51,118 nt of DNA. Origin: Anaerolineales bacterium (GTDB lineage Bacteria > Chloroflexota > Anaerolineae > Anaerolineales > Villigracilaceae). Position numbers and translations under genes: made by a program. The stretch is taken from positions 1 to 51,118 of the forward strand of contig JAFGCG010000014.1 in NCBI GenBank assembly GCA_016932715.1, read 5' to 3'. The notes beneath the pieces were generated by a model. It was not told the origin of the DNA. It saw nothing but the letters and a program-made list of their open reading frames with translations, and searched no databases. This document shows, piece by piece, positions 41,341 through 48,257 of the stretch. Positions within the stretch are counted from its first letter, which is position 1, and every line of letters starts with the position of its first letter.

Positions 41341-41786
41341 CCAGTTCAACTCAACGGTCCATTACTGAAATTCCTCGCGTCGAAGAGATGTTTTACCAGG
41401 GCTCAACAACCGAAGGTACAGAATCGAGCATTCTTGAGCGACTAGAAACATTAACTAATCAAACAGGTCAACTTAGAGTTGATGTGCAAGACAGACCAGT
41501 GAAATACAATTCACAAGTTCGTGACTTAGGCGATGAAAGCTATGTTTTGAATGAACCATTGATGATATCTGTTGAAGAATACCCCGGGGAGGATACGGTT
41601 ATTGCCAGTTTTCCCGAAATTGAAGTATTTGGTGAGGGTGCGACCGAAGCTGAAGCGTTGATGAATCTAAAGTGGTCAATTTTAGATTTATACGAAGAAC
41701 TAACGGAATGTTCACCTGATGAGCTTGGCGATTTACCAAAAGCTTGGCTCTCAATTCTGCGAAAAATCATCAAACAAAACGATTGA
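41337..41786 (+). CDS. HicB-like antitoxin-type protein with amino-terminal extension
   Basis: This is a 149-residue protein. The second half (about 70-130) has the HicB-like fold pattern: a strand LMISVEEYPGEDTVIASFPE, a second strand EIEVFGEGATEAEALMNL, and a helix SILDLYEEL. HicB-type antitoxins usually start with this domain and carry a DNA-binding tail. Here about 68 extra residues precede it and no helix-turn-helix is clear. It overlaps the upstream gene in an ATGA arrangement and is followed after five bases by a HicA-like candidate. The assignment is by pattern and context. Confidence 0.6.
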   Translation: MTSSTQRSITEIPRVEEMFYQGSTTEGTESSILERLETLTNQTGQLRVDVQDRPVKYNSQVRDLGDESYVLNEPLMISVEEYPGEDTVIASFPEIEVFGEGATEAEALMNLKWSILDLYEELTECSPDELGDLPKAWLSILRKIIKQND

Positions 41787-41791
41787 CTGCT

Positions 41792-42094
41792 ATGAAGTGG
41801 CGAAACATTACAGTAACACATTTAGGGAATGTAATTAAGAAGCTCTCCCTACAGGCTTCGCAATCAAAGAGACGTGCGCCACATCCTGTTTACTGGTATT
41901 ACCTTGATGGAAAAAAAACACTAAGAGTTACTATGCCGAATGTGCATGGTGGAGCAAAACCAATTTCCACAGGCTTTCTGAAACAAATTCAGAATAATCT
42001 CCGCCTAGATACTAGACAATTTGAAGATTTGGCAGAATGTCCACTGAAACCCGAAGAGTATGAGTCCATAATTCGCGACAAGTTGAGAACTTAG
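41792..42094 (+). CDS. HicA-like toxin candidate
   Basis: With the start at 41792 this is a basic protein of 100 residues beginning MKWRNITVTHLGNVIKKLSL. It then has a strand with VYWYYLDGKKTLRVTMPN, a His-Gly-Gly turn (NVHGGAKPIS) and a helix FLKQIQNNLRLD. HicA toxins are small dsRBD-like ribonucleases with the pattern GSHxxxxxxxG...VPxHxGKxxxxGTLxxILKQ; the layout matches loosely, with the catalytic histidine perhaps at VHGG. Position after a HicB-like gene supports it. A strong terminator follows at 42112. Confidence 0.55.
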   Translation: MKWRNITVTHLGNVIKKLSLQASQSKRRAPHPVYWYYLDGKKTLRVTMPNVHGGAKPISTGFLKQIQNNLRLDTRQFEDLAECPLKPEEYESIIRDKLRT

Positions 42095-42111
42095 TTGAGC
42101 TACTTAAAACC

Positions 42112-42147
42112 AGACATCCGAGTGATTGCTCGGATGTCTTATCTTTT
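42112..42147 (+). terminator. Intrinsic terminator of the three-gene island
   Basis: AGACATCCGAG (42112-42122) pairs perfectly with CTCGGATGTCT (42129-42139) around TGATTG and is followed by TATCTTTT. Confidence 0.85.
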
Positions 42148-42243
42148 AGGAAACTCATTCTCATATTGGCCCCTGGATGTTCTTAGCTCTTTTTGTCTTC
42201 TGAAGAAATTCCGACTGTTATCATTAAAACAAAAAAACCCGTC

Positions 42244-42252
42244 TGCTATAAT
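42244..42252 (+). promoter_or_regulatory. Extended -10 promoter of asnS
   Basis: TGCTATAAT is identical to the nine-base element before the aspS leader. Transcription would start near 42259, giving a short leader of about 26 bases with AAGGAC before the ATG. No leader peptide or attenuator is seen here. Confidence 0.7.
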
Positions 42253-42284
42253 TGATTTAATCAATAAACAAAAGGACTCTTTCC

Positions 42285-43628
42285 ATGGCTGAACAAATCA
42301 GCGTTTCGCAGATTTCGAAATATATCGGGCAAGAAGTGACGGTCAAAGGCTGGGTCTACAACCGCACGGACAAGGGTAAGCTGGTCTTTTTGCTCGTGCG
42401 CGACGGCTCAGGCTTTGTGCAGTGCGTCGCCTTCAAAGGAGACCTTGAGCCAGAGGTCTTTGACAAAGTGATGCGCCTGTCACAGGAATCCTCTGTCGTC
42501 ATCACGGGCCCTGTGCGGGAGGATAAGCGCGCGCCCGGCATCCCCGGCGGATACGAAGTCGGCGTGAAGCAGATCGAGATCGTGCAGGAGGCGGCGCTGG
42601 ATTATCCGATGTCGCTCAAGGATCACGGCGTGGACTTCGCTCTGGATCACCGTCACCTGTGGATCCGCATGCAGAGCCAGTGGGCGATTCTGAAAGTGCG
42701 TGTACGCGTCATGTCGGCGGTGCGCGAATATCTGGACAGTCATGGTTTCTTCAACCTCGACACGCCGATCCTGACGCCTGCCGCCGCCGAAGGGACCACC
42801 ACCCTCTTCGAGACACCCTACTTCGACGAAGGCTTCGCCTATCTCGCCCAGACGGGTCAGCTCTACAACGAAGCCAATATCTTCGCCTTTGGGAAAGTCT
42901 ATTGTTTTGGTCCCACCTTCCGCGCGGAAAAATCGAAGACCCGCCGTCACCTGACCGAGTTCTGGATGCTCGAGCCGGAAATAGCGTTCTGTGACCTGGA
43001 CGGTCTGATGGAAGTGGAAGAAGGATTGATCAGTTACATCGTCCAGGCGGTTCTGCGCGATTGCGCGGGTGAATTGAAATTCCTCGGGCGCGACACTTCG
43101 AAGCTCGAGAATATCAAGGAACCCTTCCCGCGTATTTCGTATGATGATGCCGCGAAGTTACTGATCGACCTCTATGAAAAGGAAACCGACCCGGAACAGA
43201 AAGAACTGCTGAAATTCGAATGGGGCATGGACTTCGGCGCGCCGCATGAAGTGGAACTGACAAAGTTACACGACAAGCCGGTTTTTGTGTACGGCTATCC
43301 CAGCGCGGTCAAAGCCTTCTACATGGAGCCGTGGCCCGATCGCCCGCAGGTATGCAAGTCGGTTGATTTACTCGCGCCCGAAGGTTATGGCGAGATCTGC
43401 GGCGGCTCGGAGCGAATTTCAGATCACGATCTCCTGCTGAAGCGTCTTCACGATCAGAATTTGCCGGAAGAAGCCTTCCAATGGTATTTGGAACTGCGCA
43501 AGTACGGTTCCGTTCCTCATTCGGGGTTTGGCATGGGCGTGGAGCGCGTCACTGCCTGGTTGTGCGGCATCGAACACATCCGCGAAGCGATTCCCTTCCC
43601 GCGCACGATCAAGAGGGTGTATCCATAG
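42285..43628 (+). CDS. asnS: Asparaginyl-tRNA synthetase
   Basis: This 447-residue class IIb synthetase attaches Asn directly to tRNA-Asn. It has an OB-fold anticodon domain (about 1-110; VKGWVYNRTDKGKLVFLLVRDG), FRAEKSKTRRHLTEFWMLEPE (motif 2, AsnRS-type SKTRRHLxEFWMxE), and motif 3 near GFGMGVERVTAWLCG. The EFWMLEPE signature distinguishes AsnRS from AspRS. Its presence beside a non-discriminating AspRS means that both routes to Asn-tRNA are encoded. It has its own promoter and a terminator at 43656. Confidence 0.93.
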   Translation: MAEQISVSQISKYIGQEVTVKGWVYNRTDKGKLVFLLVRDGSGFVQCVAFKGDLEPEVFDKVMRLSQESSVVITGPVREDKRAPGIPGGYEVGVKQIEIVQEAALDYPMSLKDHGVDFALDHRHLWIRMQSQWAILKVRVRVMSAVREYLDSHGFFNLDTPILTPAAAEGTTTLFETPYFDEGFAYLAQTGQLYNEANIFAFGKVYCFGPTFRAEKSKTRRHLTEFWMLEPEIAFCDLDGLMEVEEGLISYIVQAVLRDCAGELKFLGRDTSKLENIKEPFPRISYDDAAKLLIDLYEKETDPEQKELLKFEWGMDFGAPHEVELTKLHDKPVFVYGYPSAVKAFYMEPWPDRPQVCKSVDLLAPEGYGEICGGSERISDHDLLLKRLHDQNLPEEAFQWYLELRKYGSVPHSGFGMGVERVTAWLCGIEHIREAIPFPRTIKRVYP

Positions 43629-43655
43629 GTGTATCAGGTAAACAGGTAGACAAGT

Positions 43656-43688
43656 AAAAAGCCTCCCGGAAATCTGGGAGACTTTTTG
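43656..43688. terminator. Terminator between convergent asnS and lysozyme genes
   Basis: AAAAAGcCTCCC and GGGAGaCTTTTT pair around GGAAATCT, with T runs in both directions. It is followed by TGTTTCG. Confidence 0.75.
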
Positions 43689-43708
43689 TTTCGAGGGCTA
43701 CTCCATCA

Positions 43709-44716
43709 TCACGGAATGACCAACACCTGCCCGACGCTGATATTGTTGATGCTCGTAATGTTATTGGCGGAGGCAATCGCCGCGACGGTCGTTCCGTATT
43801 TGATCGCGATGGCGGTCAGGGTATCACCAGCCTTGACGGTGTGCGTCCGGGATGCCGAACCGCCTCCCGCCTCCCCGGAACTGTCCCCGTTTTCAGCGGG
43901 AATCGCCACGGCAATCGGTACCGTCAATTTGTCGCCCGTCTTGAGCAGCTGCGGGTTGGCGCTGACCAGCTCGCGGACCGTCACCCCATATTTGTTCGCA
44001 ATGGTTTCAAAAGAATCCCCAGCCACAACAGCATGTTTTTGAGGCTTTTGCGGTTTTTCCGTGACCATCTGCGCGCCAGCAAACTTATACAATTCCTCCA
44101 GCGTGCCACTGAACAGGTTCAAATCCACACTGGCATTGATGCCATTGACCTGCCCCTTTTCGCTGTACTGCCAGAATGTCCATTTGAACCAGCCGCGCGG
44201 CAAAAAAGGCTGTGATCCGGCCGCAAATTGGTTCGGGTACTGCGCCAGCCAAAGCGGATAGTCCTTTGCCCACGCAGGGGGCCCGCCCCCCGCTTCAGAG
44301 AGATAATCCTGCAAAAAATACTTACCGGAATAAATAATCGGTTTTTTGCCGAATGCGGCTTCCACGCGGTCGAGCCAGGTCTTGGCGGCGGGAACGATCT
44401 TCTCCCTGCGCTGACCGTCGGGCGTCTCAAGGTCCAGGACCGGTGGCAGCTCGCCGCGATCGTCGAATGATTCCACATAATCGATGAAATAATCCGCCTG
44501 TTTCTTTGCGTCAACATTACAGCGGAAGAAATGATACGCCCCCCGCAGCAAACCTGCGCTTTTTGCGCCAAACCAGTTGTCATCGAAGGTAGGGTCTTTG
44601 TAGGTGATCGATTCGGTGGCTTTGACAAAGACAAAGCGCTGGCCTGTGGCACGTACCTTGGGCCAGTCGATCCCCGCGTCCCAAAAGGAAACATCGATAC
44701 CTGGAACGGTTGCCAT
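43709..44716 (-). CDS. GH25 lysozyme with two LysM domains, no signal peptide
   Basis: This is a 335-residue protein. The GH25 muramidase domain (about 1-205) has Asp8 (GIDVSFWD), Asp95 and Glu97 (VLDLETPDG), the catalytic acidic set of the Chalaropsis type, and family segments GAYHFFRC and LWLAQYPNQF. Two LysM peptidoglycan-binding repeats follow (about 228-273, HAVVAGDSFETIANKYGV; about 291-335, HTVKAGDTLTAIAIKYGT) with a Gly/Ser linker. The start MATVPGIDVSFWD leaves no signal peptide or membrane segment, as in phage endolysins. No other phage gene is near. Export may be non-classical, or the protein may be released by lysis. Confidence 0.88.
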   Translation of the reverse strand: MATVPGIDVSFWDAGIDWPKVRATGQRFVFVKATESITYKDPTFDDNWFGAKSAGLLRGAYHFFRCNVDAKKQADYFIDYVESFDDRGELPPVLDLETPDGQRREKIVPAAKTWLDRVEAAFGKKPIIYSGKYFLQDYLSEAGGGPPAWAKDYPLWLAQYPNQFAAGSQPFLPRGWFKWTFWQYSEKGQVNGINASVDLNLFSGTLEELYKFAGAQMVTEKPQKPQKHAVVAGDSFETIANKYGVTVRELVSANPQLLKTGDKLTVPIAVAIPAENGDSSGEAGGGSASRTHTVKAGDTLTAIAIKYGTTVAAIASANNITSINNISVGQVLVIP

Positions 44717-44873
44717 ATATTTCTCCTTGTATTGGGTTGTGATATTGCCAGAACAAGATTAGCATAAAATAAACATAAAAGCAATCTAAAGTTTTTTATT
44801 GAAAATGTTTACAACATTCTAATGTGGGACAGTACAAAGTATTAATTTTTCTCTACCCTTGCGCTCACCTTTA

Positions 44874-44882
44874 TGGTATAAG
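44874..44882 (+). promoter_or_regulatory. Extended -10 promoter of the 6S RNA gene
   Basis: TGGTATAAG gives a TGn extension and a one-mismatch -10 box; transcription would start near 44889. TTGCGC at 44859 is too close to serve as a -35 box. Confidence 0.5.
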
Positions 44883-44888
44883 AATCTT

Positions 44889-45063
44889 GTCCCTGCTGTG
44901 CACGTGATGTTGCGCCTTCCGTTTTGAGCCAACACTTACTTTTAGGGTCTCTAACTCCACTAGAAATAACGCGATAGGCCTGAGCCAAGGCGGCGTTTCT
45001 GGGTCGGGACCCACCTGCGAAAGCAGGTTCAAAACTTTGCAGCACACGGCATTGGCGGGGAAT
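44889..45063 (+). ncRNA. ssrS: Probable 6S RNA (RNA polymerase regulator)
   Basis: The segment has no ORF, a promoter before it and a strong terminator after it. It can fold into the 6S shape. A closing stem pairs GCTGTG near 44896 with CACGGC near 45043. An inner stem GTTTTGAG pairs with TTCAAAAC. A 3'-side small hairpin CCTGC-GAAA-GCAGG lies in the central bubble. An apical stem GGGTCTC / GGGACCC is topped by CTAGAAA / TTTCTGG. The segment TTTTGAGCCAACACTTACTTTT is reminiscent of cyanobacterial and Firmicutes 6S RNAs as I remember them. 6S RNA mimics an open promoter and binds housekeeping RNA polymerase. The ends are approximate. Confidence 0.7.
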
Positions 45064-45070
45064 CGATAAC

Positions 45071-45111
45071 AAAAAGACTTCACAGGTCTTGAAGACCTGT
45101 GAAGTCTTTTT
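45071..45111. terminator. Perfect bidirectional terminator
   Basis: AAAAAGACTTCACAGGTCTT is the exact reverse complement of AAGACCTGTGAAGTCTTTTT with a one-base centre. T runs occur on both strands. It ends the 6S RNA transcript and the convergent amine oxidase gene. Confidence 0.9.
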
Positions 45112-45113
45112 GT

Positions 45114-46547
45114 TTACGGGGACTGATGTATGGCAATTGCGGCGCGCAGTCCCGATTCAAAGGCGCCCTGGATCCAGGCATGATACAGCGAGGCGTGTTC
45201 TCCCGCAAAATGGATGCGTCCTTCCGGCTTGATGATCTCATCGTGGAGCAAGGTTTGCTGGCCGGGGTCAAAAAGGGCGAATGCACCGCCGGCGTACGGA
45301 TCATCGTGCCACATATGCGAAGCGCCCACTTCGAACTCCTCTCGGATCTGGGGATGGATCACCGCCACATTTTCAATGGCTTGCTCGATGCGTTCGTGCG
45401 GCAAAAGCGACCCCCAGCGCTGCGCATCCTCCGACCAGGTGTAGCTTGCCAGCAGGATCCCCCGCCCCGTTTCCTTGCCATAATCGGTGTAATACAGGTT
45501 GCGGATGGCAAGGTCGGTCACGGTCCCGCCGCCGTAGATCCCCTCATCTTCCTCCCAAAAACGCCGCCGGGTTTGAAAGAATATTTTTGCAGAAGCATCG
45601 TAATGTAACTGCCGAATGGCGCGTTGTTTCGCCCGCGAGAACGGCTTCAGCACCTCGACATGCCGCAGGACAGGGAATGGAACCGTAAGGATCGCATAGT
45701 CGGCGCGCGCTTCGAAGCGGCCGACCCGCGTCTGGTAGTGGACCACCACCTGGTCGGGAGTCTGATCGACGGCGACCATCCGAGCCCCGTAGCGGACACG
45801 CGGTCCAAGTGTGGGCAGAAAAGCATAGGGAAGATTGTCCGCTCCGCCCGCGATCTGGCACATATTCGTGTAATAGTTCCCGCCATCTTCGCGGAACAAC
45901 TCCAGGAAAGACGAGTTCATCATGGCTTCCTGGTTGTTGAGCAGGCCGAACATCTCGATCATGCCTTCCGACCAGCCTTTGAGTTCAAGGAACTCACGTA
46001 CAGAATACTGGTCGTATTCGGCGTAGATCTGCTCCCAGGCTGCTTCGCCCTCCTTTTCGATCTTCTCCACCAGCGGCCGGATCGTTTGCTCCCAATATAG
46101 TCCGGAGATTTTCCCTTTTTCGACTTCCGAGACTTCGAAACCCATTAACTCGGGGTTTGCCTGCACTTCCGCCAGCCGGCGCCTGACACCCGCCACATAG
46201 ACATACGCCTGCGGATTTCCCATGACAAAATCGCATGTCTGCAAGCCAAACTTATCGACATACGCCATCGTCAACTCGTGTGAACGCGGGATACGCATGG
46301 CACCGGCCTCCCCATAGAGACCGCGCGCAAAAGGCTCGCGCATCGTGTAGATCCGCCCGCCGACGCGGTGCTGCGCCTCGAGGACCAGCGGGTCATGCCC
46401 AGCTTCGAGCAATTCGCAGGCGGCAGATAAGCCTGCCAGGCCCGCACCGACAATGATGACTTTTTTGGGTCTTGCACCTCTGAAGTTTTTTGTGATGCCC
46501 CCTTTGACAACGTTGACATAATCCTGTATGGAGTGCTTCGTCTGCAT
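45114..46547 (-). CDS. Flavin monoamine / L-amino acid oxidase
   Basis: This 477-residue FAD enzyme oxidises an amine or amino acid to an imine with release of hydrogen peroxide. The dinucleotide fold is GAGLAGLSAACELLEAGHD (Gly34, Gly36, Gly39). VLEAQHRVGGRIYT gives the ribose-binding glutamate and the GGR motif, and the carboxyl end has IHFAGEHASLYHAWIQGA for flavin binding. The pattern resembles snake-venom-type L-amino acid oxidases and plant or bacterial monoamine oxidases. No signal peptide is visible. The ribosome binding site region carries a 13-base tandem duplication (46550-46575). Confidence 0.87.
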   Translation of the reverse strand: MQTKHSIQDYVNVVKGGITKNFRGARPKKVIIVGAGLAGLSAACELLEAGHDPLVLEAQHRVGGRIYTMREPFARGLYGEAGAMRIPRSHELTMAYVDKFGLQTCDFVMGNPQAYVYVAGVRRRLAEVQANPELMGFEVSEVEKGKISGLYWEQTIRPLVEKIEKEGEAAWEQIYAEYDQYSVREFLELKGWSEGMIEMFGLLNNQEAMMNSSFLELFREDGGNYYTNMCQIAGGADNLPYAFLPTLGPRVRYGARMVAVDQTPDQVVVHYQTRVGRFEARADYAILTVPFPVLRHVEVLKPFSRAKQRAIRQLHYDASAKIFFQTRRRFWEEDEGIYGGGTVTDLAIRNLYYTDYGKETGRGILLASYTWSEDAQRWGSLLPHERIEQAIENVAVIHPQIREEFEVGASHMWHDDPYAGGAFALFDPGQQTLLHDEIIKPEGRIHFAGEHASLYHAWIQGAFESGLRAAIAIHQSP

Positions 46548-46549
46548 AA

Positions 46550-46575
46550 TAACCTCTATAAATAACCTCTATAAA
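46550..46575. repeat. Tandem 13-base duplication in the amine oxidase 5' region
   Basis: TAACCTCTATAAA occurs twice in direct tandem. On the minus strand each copy provides a GAGGTTA, so the Shine-Dalgarno-like segment is duplicated ahead of the ATG at 46547. Confidence 0.8.
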
Positions 46576-46651
46576 TAAAATAACTGTAAAGAATGATCGT
46601 CTGACTGCATCTTACACAAAATCCCTTTGATTCTCAATCCCCTTTTTGGGC

Positions 46652-46680
46652 TTGACGAAGACCTGCCATGCGTGTACAAT
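46652..46680 (+). promoter_or_regulatory. Consensus-like promoter of an unidentified RNA
   Basis: TTGACG (46652-46657) and TACAAT (46675-46680) are separated by exactly 17 bases, the best -35/-10 pair in the window. Transcription would begin near 46688. Confidence 0.7.
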
Positions 46681-46742
46681 CGCCGCCATTGTAGCGTCGG
46701 TCGACAATTGAATAGCGGAGATATAGCGGCTGGATCTTTTCC

Positions 46743-46770
46743 GTAGGGACAAGTTGACAACTTGTCCTAC
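46743..46770. repeat. GTAGGGACAAGTTG palindrome within the candidate ncRNA
   Basis: GTAGGGACAAGTTG and CAACTTGTCCTAC form a near-perfect hairpin with a single central base. It looks like an intergenic repeat that has become a helix of the transcript. Confidence 0.7.
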
Positions 46771-46821
46771 AAAAAGATCACGAGGTGGAGGTTCCCCCGT
46801 GCGAACGGGGCGCTAATCGCC

Positions 46822-46856
46822 CTCACCCCTAACCCCTCTCCCGAGGGGAGAGGGGA
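46822..46856. repeat. CCCCTCTCCC / GGGAGAGGGG palindrome within the candidate ncRNA
   Basis: ACCCCTCTCCCGA and GGGGAGAGGGG form a strong hairpin, the same family as at 11649, 13371 and 47136. Confidence 0.7.
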
Positions 46857-47105
46857 ACAAGGCGAAAAAATCGGATCGATCAGCGGATGCCTCTGGAGTT
46901 TTTCACAAACTCCTTTCTCCCTTCCGAAAGAAGCGCAAAGAGCAGCAGGCGCCCGTTCATGGGCGAAAAACTCTGTTGCTCGAGTCGAAAACCGGGCGGC
47001 AACGACCGGGACAAGGCTAGCGCAGTGAGCCAGGCACAGGTCGTTTTGTATACCTGGCGCGGGTGTGTGGAAGGGCTGTTTTATTTAATAGCATCGCTAT
47101 TGCTT

Positions 47106-47131
47106 AGGACACGCCCCGCGTGTCCTTTTTG
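47106..47131 (+). terminator. Intrinsic terminator of the candidate ncRNA
   Basis: AGGACACG (47106-47113) pairs with CGTGTCCT (47119-47126) around CCCCG and is followed by TTTTTGTTTT. A repeat (CCCTCACCCC...GGGAGAGG, 47136-47170) comes right after. Confidence 0.8.
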
Positions 47132-47135
47132 TTTT

Positions 47136-47170
47136 CCCTCACCCCGACCCTCTCCCAAAGGGAGAGGAAG
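47136..47170. repeat. CCCTCTCCC / GGGAGAGG palindrome upstream of the methyltransferase gene
   Basis: CCGACCCTCTCCC and GGGAGAGG surround AAA. It lies between the terminator at 47106 and the methyltransferase start, about 70 bases upstream of the ATG. Confidence 0.65.
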
Positions 47171-47240
47171 TCACAAGAGAGCAAGAATCGGGTCGGCAGG
47201 AGTAAAAGATGTTCATAGAATACAGTCAAAAGGAGAGACT

Positions 47241-48128
47241 ATGAACATTCAAACTGATTTCAAACAGCTATCCGAAGATTACCTGCGCATCGAGCAGGCG
47301 ATCCTGTACCTTGAAAATCATTATAAAGACCAGCCAGGGCTGGAAGACGTCGCTGCGAGTATTGGGTTGAGCGAATATCACTTCCAGAGATTGTTCACCC
47401 GCTGGGCGGGTGTAAGCCCAAAGCGCTTTCTGCAATTCTTAACCAAGGAAGGCGCGAAGGATTTGCTCGACCAGTCCGAGAATCTATTGGACACCACGCA
47501 TCAGGTCGGACTTTCGAGCCTGGGACGCCTGCACGATCTTTTTGTCACCACGGAGGCTGTGACCCCCGGTGAGTACAAGGCGCGCGGCGCAGGCCTGACC
47601 ATCCGCTACGGAATCCACCCGACGCCGTTCGGCAAATGCCTGATCGCCACCACCGAACGCGGCATCTGCCATCTCAGCTTCGTGCAGACAAGCGAAGCAG
47701 TCCCGCGGACCAGCGAAGGTGAAGCGATCGACCAGTTGGTCGCGGAATGGCAGCAGGCAAGGATGATCGAGGATTACAAAACCACGGTCCCGCTGATCGA
47801 GCCGATCTTCGACTTGCGTTACAGCAATCGCGGCAAGCCGTTGAACGTCCACCTGCGCGGCACCAACTTTCAATTGAAAGTCTGGGAGGCGCTGCTGCAG
47901 GTCCCTGCGGGCGGGGTGACCACCTACGGAGGCATCGCCGCCCGGATCGGTAAGCCGAGCGCCACACAAGCCGTCGGAACTGCTGTCGGACATAATCCGA
48001 TCGCGGTGCTGATCCCCTGTCATCGTGTGATCCGCAAGGTCGGTGAGTTCGGGAATTACCGCCATGGCGCGCTGCGGAAGAAGGCGCTGCTGGCGAGAGA
48101 GTTCGTGAATGCTCTGGTGGTCGAGTAG
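47241..48128 (+). CDS. AraC-type regulator fused to O6-methylguanine-DNA methyltransferase (Ada-like)
   Basis: This is a 295-residue fusion. Residues about 15-105 form an AraC-type helix-turn-helix pair (LEDVAASIGLSEYHFQRLFTRWAGVSPKRFLQF in two helices). Residues about 120-205 form the ribonuclease-like domain, and about 210-290 the methyltransferase domain with the active-site motif PCHRV (Cys260). The enzyme repairs O6-alkylguanine by irreversible transfer to Cys260. Unlike E. coli Ada there is no amino-terminal zinc phosphotriester-sensing domain, so the trigger for the DNA-binding part is unclear. The start at 47241 has AAGGAGAG; longer frames upstream overlap the candidate ncRNA. Its stop codon lies inside a palindromic repeat. 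Confidence 0.9.
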   Translation: MNIQTDFKQLSEDYLRIEQAILYLENHYKDQPGLEDVAASIGLSEYHFQRLFTRWAGVSPKRFLQFLTKEGAKDLLDQSENLLDTTHQVGLSSLGRLHDLFVTTEAVTPGEYKARGAGLTIRYGIHPTPFGKCLIATTERGICHLSFVQTSEAVPRTSEGEAIDQLVAEWQQARMIEDYKTTVPLIEPIFDLRYSNRGKPLNVHLRGTNFQLKVWEALLQVPAGGVTTYGGIAARIGKPSATQAVGTAVGHNPIAVLIPCHRVIRKVGEFGNYRHGALRKKALLAREFVNALVVE

Positions 48129-48237
48129 GGCTAGGGCTGCCGAGCCCGTATCGAGACCACACGTTGCCAGAATTATTTTGGTTACTTGCTGGTCTCGATA
48201 CGCCACTCGCTACGCTCCTGGCTACTCGACCAACGGA
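48117..48237. repeat. TGGTCGAGTAG...CTACTCGACCA palindromic repeat
   Basis: GGTGGTCGAGTAGGGC and TATCGAGACC at the left face GGTCTCGATACGCCACTCGC and CTACTCGACCAA at the right. The left arm overlaps the end of the methyltransferase gene and supplies its last three codons and stop. Confidence 0.75.
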
Positions 48238-48257
48238 TTTTGAGTAAAAGGAAAGAA

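Larger units (their letters stand above)
46688..47126 (+). ncRNA. Candidate structured noncoding RNA, about 440 nt, family unknown
   Basis: The stretch begins at a consensus promoter, ends at an intrinsic terminator and has no credible ORF. Local hairpins are numerous. A long stem joins GATCTTTT (46733) to AAAAAGATC (46771) around a GTAGGGACAAGTTG / CAACTTGTCCTAC palindrome. Others are CCCCCGTGCGAACGGGG, GGCGCTAATCGCC, CGCCCGTTCATGGGCG, GGCTAGCGCAGTGAGCC and AATAGCATCGCTATT. One GGGAGAGGGG-type repeat (46822-46856) is embedded. RNase P RNA, tmRNA and SRP RNA signatures were sought and not found. A long leader of the downstream methyltransferase gene is unlikely because of the terminator at 47106. 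Confidence 0.55.

Noticed and set aside
42095..42292. 65-codon ORF between the island and asnS
   Set aside because: It spans the island terminator and the asnS promoter and has no ribosome binding site.
44842..45072. Small minus-strand ORFs in the gap after the lysozyme gene
   Set aside because: No ribosome binding site or domain; the region folds as a 6S-like RNA with promoter and terminator on the plus strand.
46688..47126. RNase P RNA, tmRNA or SRP RNA as identity of the candidate ncRNA
   Set aside because: The GAGGAAAGUCC and ACAGAA-CCGGCUUA blocks of RNase P, the T-arm and tag frame of tmRNA, and the GGAAGGAAGCAGCC loop of SRP RNA are all absent on both strands.
46887..47240. Amino-terminal extension of the Ada-like protein to 46887
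   Set aside because: It has no homology to the family, contains a terminator and repeats, and the ATG at 47241 has an ideal AAGGAGAG site.
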